Source: JBOHSA01 sp050732995
GTDB lineage: Bacteria > Gemmatimonadota > Gemmatimonadetes > Gemmatimonadales > GWC2-71-9
Reading direction: 5' to 3'
Length of the DNA: 27,131 nt
Assembly (NCBI GenBank): GCA_050732995.1
Contig: JBOHSA010000012.1
Span: forward strand, 1 to 27,131
Numbering within the stretch: position 1 is the stretch's first letter; the number at the start of each line of letters is the position of its first letter. Below the pieces are notes generated by a model that did no database searches, had not been told where the DNA came from, and worked only from the letters and a program-made list of their open reading frames with translations. This document shows positions 15,271 through 24,660 of this stretch, in pieces. Made by a program: the position numbers and the translations under genes.

Positions 15271-15823
15271 CGCCGCGCTCCTGCAGATAGTCCGCCACCA
15301 GCCGCTCCCATTCGCCCCCCCCCCGCGCCTGGAGCAGGATCTCCGCGATCTCCCGCACTGTCCCCTGCCCGCCCGCCCGCTCGGTGACGAGCGTGGCCGC
15401 CGCCCTGACCTCGGGGACGGCGTTCGGGACCGCGATGGGGAGCGCGACCCGGGTGAGCAGCGGGAGGTCGGCGAGATCGTCGCCCACGAAGGCGCAGTCG
15501 CTCCAGTCCAGGCCGCGGCGGGCGAGCAGCGCCGCGAAGGCGGCGAGCTTGCGCCCGCCCCCGGTCTCGTCCTCGAGCACTTCGTCGATCTTCATCTCGC
15601 GCGCGCGGATCGTGGTGGCCTCGGAATGCCGGCCGCTCGCGAGCACCAGGAGGATCCCGGCGCGCCGGAGCAACCAGGCGCCGCTGCCGTCCTGGGAGTG
15701 GAACCGCTTGAATTCGACGGCGTGATCGCCCACGCGGCCGACATAGATCCCCCCGTCGGTCAGGACGCCGTCCACGTCCAGGCCGACGAGCCGGATGGCG
15801 CGGGCGAGCGCACGGTCAAGCAT
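15239..15823 (-). CDS. kdsC: 3-deoxy-D-manno-octulosonate 8-phosphate phosphatase
   Basis: It removes the phosphate from KDO 8-phosphate. The 194-residue HAD phosphatase has motif I GLDVDGVLTDGGIYVG with the catalytic pair D16 and D18, motif II LVLASGR and motif IV FVGDDLADLPLL. As in other KdsC proteins it has no cap domain and would act as a tetramer. A 10-base G run near the 3' end encodes the ARGGGEWE segment. It starts 158 bases after the end of kdsA, the only sizeable gap in the operon, so an internal promoter or processing site could sit upstream. It overlaps kdsD by 32 bases. Confidence 0.95.
   Translation of the reverse strand: MLDRALARAIRLVGLDVDGVLTDGGIYVGRVGDHAVEFKRFHSQDGSGAWLLRRAGILLVLASGRHSEATTIRAREMKIDEVLEDETGGGRKLAAFAALLARRGLDWSDCAFVGDDLADLPLLTRVALPIAVPNAVPEVRAAATLVTERAGGQGTVREIAEILLQARGGGEWERLVADYLQERGDVAERTTGPR
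15315..15324 (-). repeat. 10-base G homopolymer within kdsC
   Basis: Ten consecutive G on the coding (minus) strand near the C-terminus of KdsC encode Gly-Gly-Gly. A slip here would change the last ~25 residues and disturb the overlap with kdsD. Confidence 0.9.
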
Positions 15824-15839
15824 CGATGGAATCCCATCG

Positions 15840-15921
15840 GCCGGTGGGCACGGCTATGGCTCCGTCCTCGACAGCCACCCCGCTGCTCCCCTGGGACGTC
15901 GCCGCCGCCGTGCCCACCGGC
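15840..15921. repeat. perfect 15-bp inverted repeat in the kdsA-kdsC gap
   Basis: GCCGGTGGGCACGGC at 15840-15854 is the exact reverse complement of 15907-15921, with a 52-base loop. It fills most of the only long gap (15824-15981) in the operon. No T-run follows on the minus strand, so it is not a classic terminator. The rest of the gap holds no gene I can support. Confidence 0.85.
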
Positions 15922-15981
15922 TTCGGGATTGTGGGGTTTGTCGGCCCGCCTTCGAACGCTCGGAGGGCGCAGGGGCGATGG

Positions 15982-16791
15982 CTAAGCACGCACCGCCTCC
16001 CGCGCCCGGTGCCACACGTCGAGCGCCACGCTCAGGATCTGCGGCAGCTGGTCGAGGGGGATCATGTTCGGCCCGTCCGAGGGCGCCTGGTCGGGGTCGG
16101 GGTGGGTCTCGAGGAAGAACCCATCCGCTCCCGCGGCGGCGGCCGCGTAGAGCAGCGGAGGGATGAACTCCCGAAGGCCCCCGCTCGCCCCGTCGGATCC
16201 CTGCCCCGGCTGCTGCACCGCGTGCGTGGCGTCGAAGATCACCGGGACGCGGCACGCCACCTTGAGGCGCTCGAAGTTCCGCATGTCCACCACCAGATCG
16301 CCGTAGCCGAAGAACGTCCCGCGCTCGGTGACCGCGACCTCCGGGGCGCCGCCCGTGCGGACTTTCTCCACCGCCCCCGCCATCCCATCGGCCGACATCC
16401 ACTGGCCTTTCTTGACGTTCACGGCGCGCCCCGCCTTGCCCGCGGCGATCAGGAGGTCGGTTTGGCGGCACAGGAACGCGGGGATCTGCAGCACGTCGGC
16501 GACCGCGGCCGCCGGGGCCACCTGAGCGGCCTCGTGCACGTCGGTGAGCACCGGCAGCCCCGTAGCGGCGCGGACCCGCTCGAGCGCGCGCAGCCCGGCT
16601 TCCAGTCCCGGGCCCCGGGCTCCCCGCAGCCGGGCGCGGTTGGCCTTGTCGAAGGAGGCCTTGTAGATCACGTGCAGGCCGTGCCGCGCCAGCTCGGCCA
16701 GGGCTTCCGCGACCCGCAGGTTCAGATCGTCGGACTCGACCACGCAGGGCCCCGCGATGAGAAACGGGGCTTGGTCGAAATGCCGGGTCAT
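15982..16791 (-). CDS. kdsA: 3-deoxy-8-phosphooctulonate synthase, metal-dependent type
   Basis: It condenses phosphoenolpyruvate with arabinose 5-phosphate to KDO 8-phosphate. The 269-residue TIM-barrel protein shows FLIAGPCVVES, KASFDKANRARLRGARGPGLE, LPVLTDVHE, VNVKKGQWM, FDATHAVQQPG and the end motif SDGPNMIPLDQLP. C16 in AGPC sits where the metal-dependent (Aquifex-type) class has its metal-binding cysteine; metal-independent enzymes such as E. coli KdsA have asparagine. The start lies 1 base after the pyrG stop. It makes the substrate for kdsC downstream, while kdsD downstream makes its own substrate. Confidence 0.95.
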   Translation of the reverse strand: MTRHFDQAPFLIAGPCVVESDDLNLRVAEALAELARHGLHVIYKASFDKANRARLRGARGPGLEAGLRALERVRAATGLPVLTDVHEAAQVAPAAAVADVLQIPAFLCRQTDLLIAAGKAGRAVNVKKGQWMSADGMAGAVEKVRTGGAPEVAVTERGTFFGYGDLVVDMRNFERLKVACRVPVIFDATHAVQQPGQGSDGASGGLREFIPPLLYAAAAAGADGFFLETHPDPDQAPSDGPNMIPLDQLPQILSVALDVWHRAREAVRA

Positions 16792-16792
16792 G

Positions 16793-18450
<1,658 letters not shown>

Positions 18451-18454
<4 letters not shown>

Positions 18455-19200
18455 GGACTCACTCCCTTCAGCTGACGGGTCATTTCGGCCTCGGCCCAGG
18501 CGAGATCGGCCGGCGTGTCGATGCCCGGCGCGGGCGCCTCGTCGAACGACGCCACCCCGATGGGAATGCCGTGCAGCAACGGCCGCAGCTGCTCCAGGCG
18601 CTCCCAGCGCTCTTCAGGCACCGGCGGCAGCGCCACCCACCGCTCGAGAGCGGAGCGCGTGTAGCCGTACACGCCCACGTGCTGCCGGTACACTACTCCC
18701 CCCGCGCCGTCGCGATCGAACGGAATCGGGGCACGCGAGAAGTACACGGCGCGCCCCCGCGCATCGAGCACCACTTTCACCCGGCTGGGATCGCCGGCCA
18801 GCGTGGCCGTGAGCGTGCCGGCCGCCGTGCCAATCGGGTCGCCCAGCTTGAGCCGTGCCACGGTGCCTATGATCGCCGCGGCCGCGATCAACGGTTCGTC
18901 ACCCTGCACGTTGAGAATGAGCTCGAACCCCGTAAACTCTTTGCGCACAACGACTTCTGCCACCCGCTCGGTGCCCGACTGATGCGCCGTGGAGGTCAGC
19001 ACCGCTTCGTATCCGGCCCGTTCCACCACCGCGGCGATTTCCCTAGCATCAGTCGCGATCACCACGCGATCGCACACACCGAGCTCCGCAATGCGGCGCG
19101 CGACCGAGAGGACGAGCGGTTCGCCTGCCAGCGGCAGTAACGGTTTTCTGGGGAGTCGGCTCGATCCGAGCCGTGCAGGGACGACACAGAGAAGGGGCAC
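18451..19200 (-). CDS. kdsB: CMP-KDO synthetase (3-deoxy-manno-octulosonate cytidylyltransferase)
   Basis: It activates KDO with CTP for lipid A glycosylation. The 249-residue protein starts MPLLCVVPARLGSSRLPRKP, the nucleotide-binding motif. It continues with VVIATDAREI, LTSTAHQSGTERVAEV and LNVQGDEPLI, and ends with APGIDTPADLAWAEA, all typical of KdsB. It is the first gene of the kds-pyrG-lpt-rpoN operon. The upstream gap to pabA is 31 bases, too short for a clear independent promoter, so transcription may begin further upstream. Confidence 0.95.
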
Positions 19201-19231
19201 GGGGCAAGATACAAGAGTCGTGCCGCGGCGT

Positions 19232-19885
19232 CTAGACCGTCGCCTGCACCACCCTCAAGAAGTTCTCCAGCAACCGCTTACCATGCTCCGTCCCGATGGA
19301 TTCCGGGTGGAACTGGACCCCGTAAACCGGATGCCCCCGATGCTTCAGGGCCATCACTTCCGACACCTCGTTCCCTGCCCTCCCCCTGCCCGATGTCCCC
19401 TCCCCCCTCCCTCCCCCTCCCCCTTCCGCACCGTGGCCGCTCCAGGCCGTGGGGACGAGATCGGCCGGGAGCGAGCGAGGGTCGACCACGAGCGAGTGAT
19501 AGCGCATCGCCGTGAACGGCGACGGAATGCCTTCGAACAGCTCGTCATCCTCATGCACGACGGGGCAAGTCTTGCCATGGAGCAGGCGTTCCGCCTGCAC
19601 GACGCGTCCGCCGAAGGCCTCGGCAATGGCCTGGTGGCCGAGGCAGACGCCGAGGACCGGGACGCGGCCGGCCAGAGCGCGGACGAGGGGCACGAGGATG
19701 CCGGCCCTGTCCGGCCGGCCGGGTCCCGGCGACAGCACGACCGCGGTGGGCTTCAAGGCGAGCACGCCGTCCACCGAGATCGCATCGTTGCGGTACACTA
19801 CGCACGCCCGCCCCCCGCGCAGCTCGCCGAGGTACTGGACGAGGTTGTAGGTGAAGGAGTCGTAGTTGTCGAGCACGACGAGCAT
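19232..19885 (-). CDS. pabA: aminodeoxychorismate / anthranilate synthase glutamine amidotransferase subunit
   Basis: It releases ammonia from glutamine for the chorismate-using partner (PabB or TrpE) in folate or tryptophan synthesis. The 217-residue protein has NYDSFTYNLVQYLGE, LSPGPGRPDRAG, the catalytic C81 in GVCLGHQAIAEAFGG, RYHSLVV and the catalytic YGVQFHPESIGTEHGK. Between WSGHGA and VMALKHRGHP, at about residues 149-173, is a Gly-rich insertion that normal PabA/TrpG proteins lack. No partner subunit is in the window, so pabA and trpG cannot be told apart. Divergent from the GAF gene, with 75 bases between them. Confidence 0.88.
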   Translation of the reverse strand: MLVVLDNYDSFTYNLVQYLGELRGGRACVVYRNDAISVDGVLALKPTAVVLSPGPGRPDRAGILVPLVRALAGRVPVLGVCLGHQAIAEAFGGRVVQAERLLHGKTCPVVHEDDELFEGIPSPFTAMRYHSLVVDPRSLPADLVPTAWSGHGAEGGGGGRGEGTSGRGRAGNEVSEVMALKHRGHPVYGVQFHPESIGTEHGKRLLENFLRVVQATV

Positions 19886-19950
19886 CGTGGAAATCTAGTC
19901 GTCTTGCGGGGGCCTGGGCCGGGGGCATATTGAGCGGCGGCGCCGCACCG

Positions 19951-19955
19951 GGAGG
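19951..19955 (+). promoter_or_regulatory. ribosome binding site of the GAF-domain gene
   Basis: GGAGG lies 5 bases before the ATG at 19961, an ideal position that fixes this start. Confidence 0.65.
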
Positions 19956-19960
19956 GACCC

Positions 19961-20659
19961 ATGTCGGCCGCGCAACATACGCACCGCCCCGGGCAGGCCT
20001 ACGCCCGCCCGCCCCTGCCGCCGGAGGAGCCCCAGCGCCTCGAGGCGCTTCAACGCTACAAGATCCTGGACACCCTTCCCGAGCAGGCCTTCGACGACGT
20101 CACTCTACTTGCGGCGCACATCTGCCAGGCCCCGATCGCGCTGATCAGCCTGGTAGACCGGAACCGGCAGTGGTTCAAGTCGCGCGTCGGGCTGGACGCG
20201 GCCGAAACGCCACGCGACGTCGCGTTCTGTGCCCACGCGATCACAGCGCGGGAGACGATGGTCGTCCCGGATGCGCTTGCCGACGTCCGCTTCGCCAACA
20301 ATCCACTCGTGACCTCCGATCCGCAGATCCGGTTCTACGCCGGCGCGTGCCTGCGGGTAGCCGAGGGCCATGCGATCGGGACGCTGTGCGTCATGGACCG
20401 GGTACCGCGCGAGCTGGAGCCGGCCCAGCAGGAGGCGCTCGAGGCCCTGTCTCGTCAGGTCATGGCTCAGCTCGAGCTGCGCCGGCAGTTGGCGCTGGGC
20501 GAACGGCTCCGGGCGCTCGTCCCCATTTGCTCGGTCTGCGGGAAGGTGCGCAACGACCGCGTTTTCTGGGCGCAGGTCGAAGCCTACACCCGGGACGTCA
20601 CCACGGCCGAGCAGGCGAGTTCGGTGTGCCCGGAGTGCGCGGCCGGCCGACCCTCATGA
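19961..20659 (+). CDS. GAF-domain sensor-like protein with C-terminal four-cysteine motif
   Basis: This 232-residue soluble protein has a GAF domain at about residues 36-178, opening RLEALQRYKILDTLPEQAFDDV and containing ISLVDRNRQWFKSRVGLD, DVAFCAHAI and GTLCVMDR. This is the GAF subtype often found in front of histidine kinases or GGDEF domains. Here no output domain follows. Instead there is a tail with ICSVCGKVRNDRVFWAQVEAY and VCPECA, giving C190, C193, C223 and C226, a likely zinc site. Similar IC-x2-C-K-x-R-D/N-D-x-G/F-x-W tails occur on signalling proteins. Its role is unknown. Its stop overlaps the C-terminal scrap of the mtfA pseudogene by 3 to 6 bases. Confidence 0.85.
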   Translation: MSAAQHTHRPGQAYARPPLPPEEPQRLEALQRYKILDTLPEQAFDDVTLLAAHICQAPIALISLVDRNRQWFKSRVGLDAAETPRDVAFCAHAITARETMVVPDALADVRFANNPLVTSDPQIRFYAGACLRVAEGHAIGTLCVMDRVPRELEPAQQEALEALSRQVMAQLELRRQLALGERLRALVPICSVCGKVRNDRVFWAQVEAYTRDVTTAEQASSVCPECAAGRPS

Positions 20660-21151
20660 GCCGGGCTCGGACCCGGTGGGCAGCTCCCGTCTCGCCGCGG
20701 GGTCCTGACGATAGAAGTTGCTGAGCTAGCGGGACGGCCGCGCTCCGCGGCCCGCCGGAGCATCTCGTACTCCCGGGTGAGCATGCGCGCCCAGCTGGAA
20801 TACGTCGACACACCGGTCGGCATGGGGATCCCATCGGCCGCATCCGCCGCCATGTCGAGCTGATGCGCGAATTCGTGGAGTGCGACGTTGGCGCCGTCGA
20901 AGGGGTTGGTGGCTCCCCCCCGCACGCTGTCCCAGGCCGCTGCATCCCTCGATCCGCGTGCGCCGCAGTAAGACGTCGACCTTTCCCAGGAGGCGGGTGC
21001 GCTCTTCCGCAGTCAACCACCTCACGAGCGGAACGTGCTCGACCAGGAGAGACTCCCACGCCGGGTTCGGCGCCGCGAGTACCGCGCGCCGCGGCCCTCG
21101 GAGCTGTCGCCGCAGCAAGGCTCTATCTAGGTGAAACGCCCCCGCGTACAT
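20654..21151 (-). pseudogene. mtfA: MtfA-type zinc peptidase, broken into three pieces
   Basis: Three pieces of one family appear in order but in shifted frames. The N-terminal piece, about 21118-20942, reads RRAVLAAPNPAWESLLVEHV, LTAEERTRLLGKVDVLL and RIEGCSGL. The middle piece, 20934-20728, reads WDSVRGGATNPFDGANV, the zinc motif ALHEFAHQLD (HEFAH at 20877-20863) and YSSWARMLTREYEML. The C-terminal piece, 20725-20654, reads LSNFYRQDPAARREL and a stop. By comparison with the family (about 260 residues), the stretch between EGCSGL and WDSV and the one between RGRPA and LSNFYRQ are missing. Two deletions and frame changes make this a pseudogene. MtfA proteins are zinc aminopeptidases; in E. 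coli MtfA binds the Mlc repressor. Confidence 0.75.
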
Positions 21152-21269
21152 CCCCAGGGGCCGGCCGCGAGCGTCGCGAACGCCGTACGTGCGCCGCCCC
21201 ATCCCGTAAACAGGCCGAAGCACACTGCCACGAGGCTGCCGGCGCTGCCGAACGCGGTGTACAGAATGC

Positions 21270-21351
21270 AGAAGCCCGCGGCAAGGGCGATATGCACGCA
21301 ATGCCCCGCCCCGCGCGTGGCGCCGGCGACGACCGCCACCTTTCCCAGCAA
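21270..21351 (-). pseudogene. N-terminal scrap of a short-chain dehydrogenase
   Basis: The minus strand reads LLGKVAVVAGATRGAGHCVHIALAAG. GKVAVVxGATRGAG is the NAD(P)-binding TGxxxGxG entry of SDR enzymes. After about 25 residues the similarity stops and a hydrophobic stretch (FCILYTAFGSAGSLVAVCFG) follows that I cannot place. No start codon context or body of an SDR is present, so this looks like a fragment between the mtfA and decarboxylase remnants. Confidence 0.45.
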
Positions 21352-21388
21352 CGGCTGTATCCATCCTCCATGGAAGCGTGGCGCGGTG

Positions 21389-21815
21389 CTAGAGACTTCC
21401 CACTTCCAGCACGGCGCCCGTGGCCCGGTCCAGCAGCTGCCAGATCCTATCCACCCACCCCCGGTGCTCCGGCTTCATGAGGACCGAGCGGAGACAGGTG
21501 ACCGTGGCCCGATCCCGCTCGAACGGACCGGCGCCGGGGTCGAGGAAGTCCGCCGGCAGCTCCGCCAGCGCCAGATAGAGGTGGCGCCGCGCCGCCTGCA
21601 CGAAGATCCGCCGGGCGATCCCGGCGGTCTCGCTCGCGCGCGCGCACCGCGGCGCCCAGACCACGATGTCCAGCTCGGGCGCGGCCGCGGGGATGAAGCG
21701 TCGATCCGACCGCACACGCTCGTGGAGCGCCAGCGCGGCCGCCCGCCCGTCGCTCAACATCCGCGCGAACGCGCCGCCGCGCACCAAGGGGAGGAGCCGC
21801 AGTATCCTGCTCCAA
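21389..21815 (-). pseudogene. C-terminal fragment of a PLP-dependent decarboxylase
   Basis: About 132-140 codons read LRLLPLVRGGAFARMLSDGR, FIPAAAPELDIVVWAPR, RRIFVQAARRHLYLALAELP, VTCLRSVLMKPEHRGWVDRIW and then TAG. This matches the last third of group II PLP decarboxylases (glutamate, diaminobutyrate and aromatic amino acid type), as I recall the family. The PLP-lysine domain that should precede it is absent: the frame runs into the 5' region of the DUF885 gene. A full enzyme has about 450 residues or more. The TTG at 21787 is only the nominal start of the open frame. Confidence 0.6.
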
Positions 21816-21887
21816 CATCGCGGAGACCTTTGCGGCGCAGGACGCCTGAAGCTAACGTCCCCCCCTTCCCCACGACGAGAGCGCGCG

Positions 21888-23684
21888 ATGGATCGGATCC
21901 ACTCCAGCCTTCTTACTGTGATCGTCTTGGCGGTTCGGGTCGCCCACGCCCAGGAGCCTGCCTACGTGCCCGATCTCCGGACCCTGCGGCGGCCCACGAC
22001 GAGCGAGCTCCGCGACCTGATCGAGCGCTTTGACAGCGACCGGGACGGGCTGCTGCGCCGCTACCGCGTGGCGTACTCGCCGGCCCGCCGGGCGGCGCTG
22101 CGGGACTTTGCCGGGGCCTGGCTCGCCCGTCTGCGGGGAGGGGCCATTCGGTTCGATTCGCTGAGCCAGGACGGCCGCGTGGACTTCGTGCTGCTGCGGA
22201 ACGTGTTGGAGCGCGAGCAGGCGGAGCTGGCGCGCGAGGAGCGCCTAATGACCGAGCTCGCGCCCCTGCTGCCGTTCGCGGCCGCGATCTTCGACCTGGA
22301 GGAGGCGCGCCGCCGGATGGAGACCGTGGATCCCCCCGCGGTGGCCCGCGCGCTGCACCGGTTGGGGGACGAGGTCGGCCGGACGCACCGCACCATCGAG
22401 GCCGTCGCCCGACCCGAGTCGAGCGCGGTCGCCGGCCGGCCCACCCGGATCGCCGCCTTCCGGGCGGCCGCTGTGCTCACCGATCTGCGCGAGACGCTGG
22501 GGCAGTGGTTCCGGTTTTACGACGGCTACGACCCGCTGTTCTCGTGGTGGGCCCGGGCGCCGTCCCAGCGGGCCGACTCGGCGCTCCAGGCGTACGTGAA
22601 GCTCCTGCGGGAGCAGGTCGTCGGTGTCAAGCCCGGCCAGGACGAGCCGATCGTCGGCCTGCCGATCGGCCGCGAAGCGATCCTGGCCGACCTCGTGCAC
22701 GAGATGATCCCCTACTCCCCCGAGGAGCTCGTGGCGATCGCCCAGCGGGAGTTCGCGTGGTGCGAGACTGAGTTTCGGCGCGCCGCCCGCGACCTGGGGC
22801 TGGGCGACGACTGGCGGGCCGCGCTCGAGCGCGTGAAGAACGCCTATGTGGCGCCGGGCCGGCAGCCCGACCTGGTGCGCGACCTGGCGCGCGAGGCGGA
22901 GCAGTTCCTGGCCCGGCACGACCTCGTGACCGTCCCGCCGCTCGCCCGCGACATCTGGCGCATGGAGATGCTGTCTCCCGAGCGCCAGAAGGAGAGCCCC
23001 TTCTTCCTGGGCGGCGAGATCATCCAGGTGTCCTTCCCCACCGACGCGATGTCGGAGGACGACAAGCTGATGAGCATGCGGGGGAACAACATCCACTTCG
23101 CCCGCGCCACGGTGCACCACGAGCTCATCCCCGGTCACCACCTCCAGGGGTTCATGACCGCCCGGTACAATCCCCATCGGGGCGTGTTCCGCACCCCGTT
23201 CTGGCACGAGGGCAACTCGTTTTACTGGGAGATGCTGCTCTGGGACCTCGGCTTCCCGCGCTCGCCCGAGGATCGCGTCGGCATGCTGTTCTGGCGCATG
23301 CACCGGGCCGCGCGCATCATCTTCTCGCTCGGCTTCCAGCTCGGCACCATGACCCCGGAGCAGGCGATCGACTTCCTGGTCGAGCGCGTCGGGCACGAAC
23401 GGGCCAACGCCACCGCGGAGGTCCGCCGCTCCTTCAACGGGAGCTATTCGCCGCTGTACCAGGTCGCCTATATGATCGGCGGCCTGCAATTCCGGGCGCT
23501 GCACCAGGAGCTCGTGGGCGCGGGCCGGCTGACCAACCGGCAGTTCCACGACGCGATCCTCCGGAGCGGCAGCATGTCGGTCGAGATGGTCCGCGCCCTG
23601 CTGACGAACCAGCGGCTGACCCCCGACTACCGGGCGGGCTGGCGGTTCGCGGGCGAGGCGCCGGGCGGTGGGGTCCGGCGCTAG
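21888..23684 (+). CDS. secreted DUF885-family metallohydrolase
   Basis: This 598-residue protein starts with a signal peptide (MDRIHSSLLTVIVLAVRVAHAQ). The DUF885 family consists of presumed zinc peptidases/hydrolases; its signature is visible as VHHELIPGHHLQGFM (HHELIPGHH at about 410-418), followed by FWHEGNSFYWEMLLWDLGF and the MLFWRMHRAARIIFSLGFQLG helix. The HExxxGHH motif is the expected metal site. It would act in the periplasm or outside the cell; the substrate is unknown. The ATG at 21888 gives the signal peptide directly; the open frame upstream has no homology. It is a + strand gene, with its stop 1 base from the stop of the convergent nuclease-like gene. Confidence 0.88.
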   Translation: MDRIHSSLLTVIVLAVRVAHAQEPAYVPDLRTLRRPTTSELRDLIERFDSDRDGLLRRYRVAYSPARRAALRDFAGAWLARLRGGAIRFDSLSQDGRVDFVLLRNVLEREQAELAREERLMTELAPLLPFAAAIFDLEEARRRMETVDPPAVARALHRLGDEVGRTHRTIEAVARPESSAVAGRPTRIAAFRAAAVLTDLRETLGQWFRFYDGYDPLFSWWARAPSQRADSALQAYVKLLREQVVGVKPGQDEPIVGLPIGREAILADLVHEMIPYSPEELVAIAQREFAWCETEFRRAARDLGLGDDWRAALERVKNAYVAPGRQPDLVRDLAREAEQFLARHDLVTVPPLARDIWRMEMLSPERQKESPFFLGGEIIQVSFPTDAMSEDDKLMSMRGNNIHFARATVHHELIPGHHLQGFMTARYNPHRGVFRTPFWHEGNSFYWEMLLWDLGFPRSPEDRVGMLFWRMHRAARIIFSLGFQLGTMTPEQAIDFLVERVGHERANATAEVRRSFNGSYSPLYQVAYMIGGLQFRALHQELVGAGRLTNRQFHDAILRSGSMSVEMVRALLTNQRLTPDYRAGWRFAGEAPGGGVRR

Positions 23685-23685
23685 G

Positions 23686-24081
23686 TCACCCCGGAGGGGA
23701 AGACGGGGGGACGCGCAGCTCGAGCCACTCGACCTGGCGGCTCTGCACGGCATCGCGCACGCGCCGTTCGCGCGCACTCAAATCGGCCGCCCCCGTCTTC
23801 ACCTCGACGAACACGACGCGCTCGACCGCTCCGTCGCTCAACCCGTCGAACACCACAAAATCCACGGGTGTCCCGAGAAAGCGGGCATCCTTCGGGTTGA
23901 AGTGGAACCCGGGCAGGTACGGCACGACCTGCTCGTAGACCTTCCCGGCCGTCACGGCGAGGCTGCGCTGGATCGGGTCCCGGCGCACGGTCCGCGTATA
24001 GCGCGCCTTCCACGCCAGGAACGCGAGGACGATGGCCGCGAGCCCCAGAACGAGGGCCAGCGGGTCGATATGAATCGACAT
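23686..24081 (-). CDS. membrane-anchored Holliday-resolvase-like endonuclease domain protein
   Basis: This 131-residue protein begins with one hydrophobic helix (LALVLGLAAIVLAFLAWKAR, about 8-27). It continues with a restriction-endonuclease-like fold related to archaeal Hjc: FHFNPKDARFLGTPVDFVVFDGL, the catalytic-type strand VVFVEVKTGAADLSARERRVRDAV, and VEWLELRV at the end. The D of PVDFVVF and the E-V-K triad are the expected PD-(D/E)xK residues. The family is annotated as Holliday junction resolvase-related, but activity for the membrane-attached forms has not been shown to my knowledge. ATG at 24081 is chosen as it precedes the helix. A 21-base gap separates it from dinB-like upstream. 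Confidence 0.75.
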   Translation of the reverse strand: MSIHIDPLALVLGLAAIVLAFLAWKARYTRTVRRDPIQRSLAVTAGKVYEQVVPYLPGFHFNPKDARFLGTPVDFVVFDGLSDGAVERVVFVEVKTGAADLSARERRVRDAVQSRQVEWLELRVPPSSPPG

Positions 24082-24102
24082 GGCCTCGAGCCGCGAGGCC
24101 CG

Positions 24103-24660
24103 TCAGTTCCCTCCCCCAGCCGCCGACCACGGCGGCACGATGCCATTCATGCGGCTGTAGGCGATCAGCTGGCCGAGGTGCTCGTGCGCGTGCGTCACCT
24201 CGGTGAGGAACACGTTCCGGTTGGTCGTGGCCCGGCCGAACATCGTCGTCGGCTTGTCGAAATCGGCGTCCCGGGCCGCGCGCAGGCTGGCCCGCACGTG
24301 GTCGAACGACTTTTTCAAGCTTTCGATGACCTGAGCCTTGGCGGTGATCGCGGTTTCCGCGTCCCGCGGCAGCTGCGCTGACGGTTGCACGCCCGCGAAG
24401 GTGAGGAGGTAGTAGTTGCCACCGGCGACGTGCATCAGGACTTCACTGATGGAGCGGACGCCGGTGCCCGGCCGCCAGGTGTATTTGTCCTGCGGAATGG
24501 CTTCGGCGAGCTGCACGAGCTTGCCAGCCGCGTCGTCGAGCTGAGACAGGAGTTCGGTCCGCAGGCCGGCTGGGGTGGCGGGCGCCGCCTGGGCCGCGAC
24601 CGAGCCGGCGATGCCGGTCACGAGCGCGAGCCCCAGCGTGCCGAGGGTGAGGGTTTTCAT
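24103..24660 (-). CDS. secreted DinB-family protein
   Basis: This 185-residue protein has a signal peptide (MKTLTLGTLGLALVTGIAGSVAAQA, cut near residue 24) and a four-helix DinB/DUF664 domain. Metal-ligand histidines fit the family pattern: H77 in EVLMHVAGG, and H157 and H161 in THAHEHLGQLIAYSRMNGIVPPW. Many DinB proteins act as thiol-dependent transferases or have no known role; the export signal suggests a periplasmic function here. Its ATG overlaps the stop of the upstream unknown gene as ATGA, so they are co-translated. Confidence 0.85.
   Translation of the reverse strand: MKTLTLGTLGLALVTGIAGSVAAQAAPATPAGLRTELLSQLDDAAGKLVQLAEAIPQDKYTWRPGTGVRSISEVLMHVAGGNYYLLTFAGVQPSAQLPRDAETAITAKAQVIESLKKSFDHVRASLRAARDADFDKPTTMFGRATTNRNVFLTEVTHAHEHLGQLIAYSRMNGIVPPWSAAGGGN

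Noticed and set aside
15840..15921. The inverted repeat as a rho-independent terminator
   Set aside because: The loop is 52 bases and there is no T-run after the stem on the minus strand.
20726..21364. A 212-codon minus-strand gene
   Set aside because: Only its middle part resembles MtfA; the rest is an arginine-rich shadow frame.
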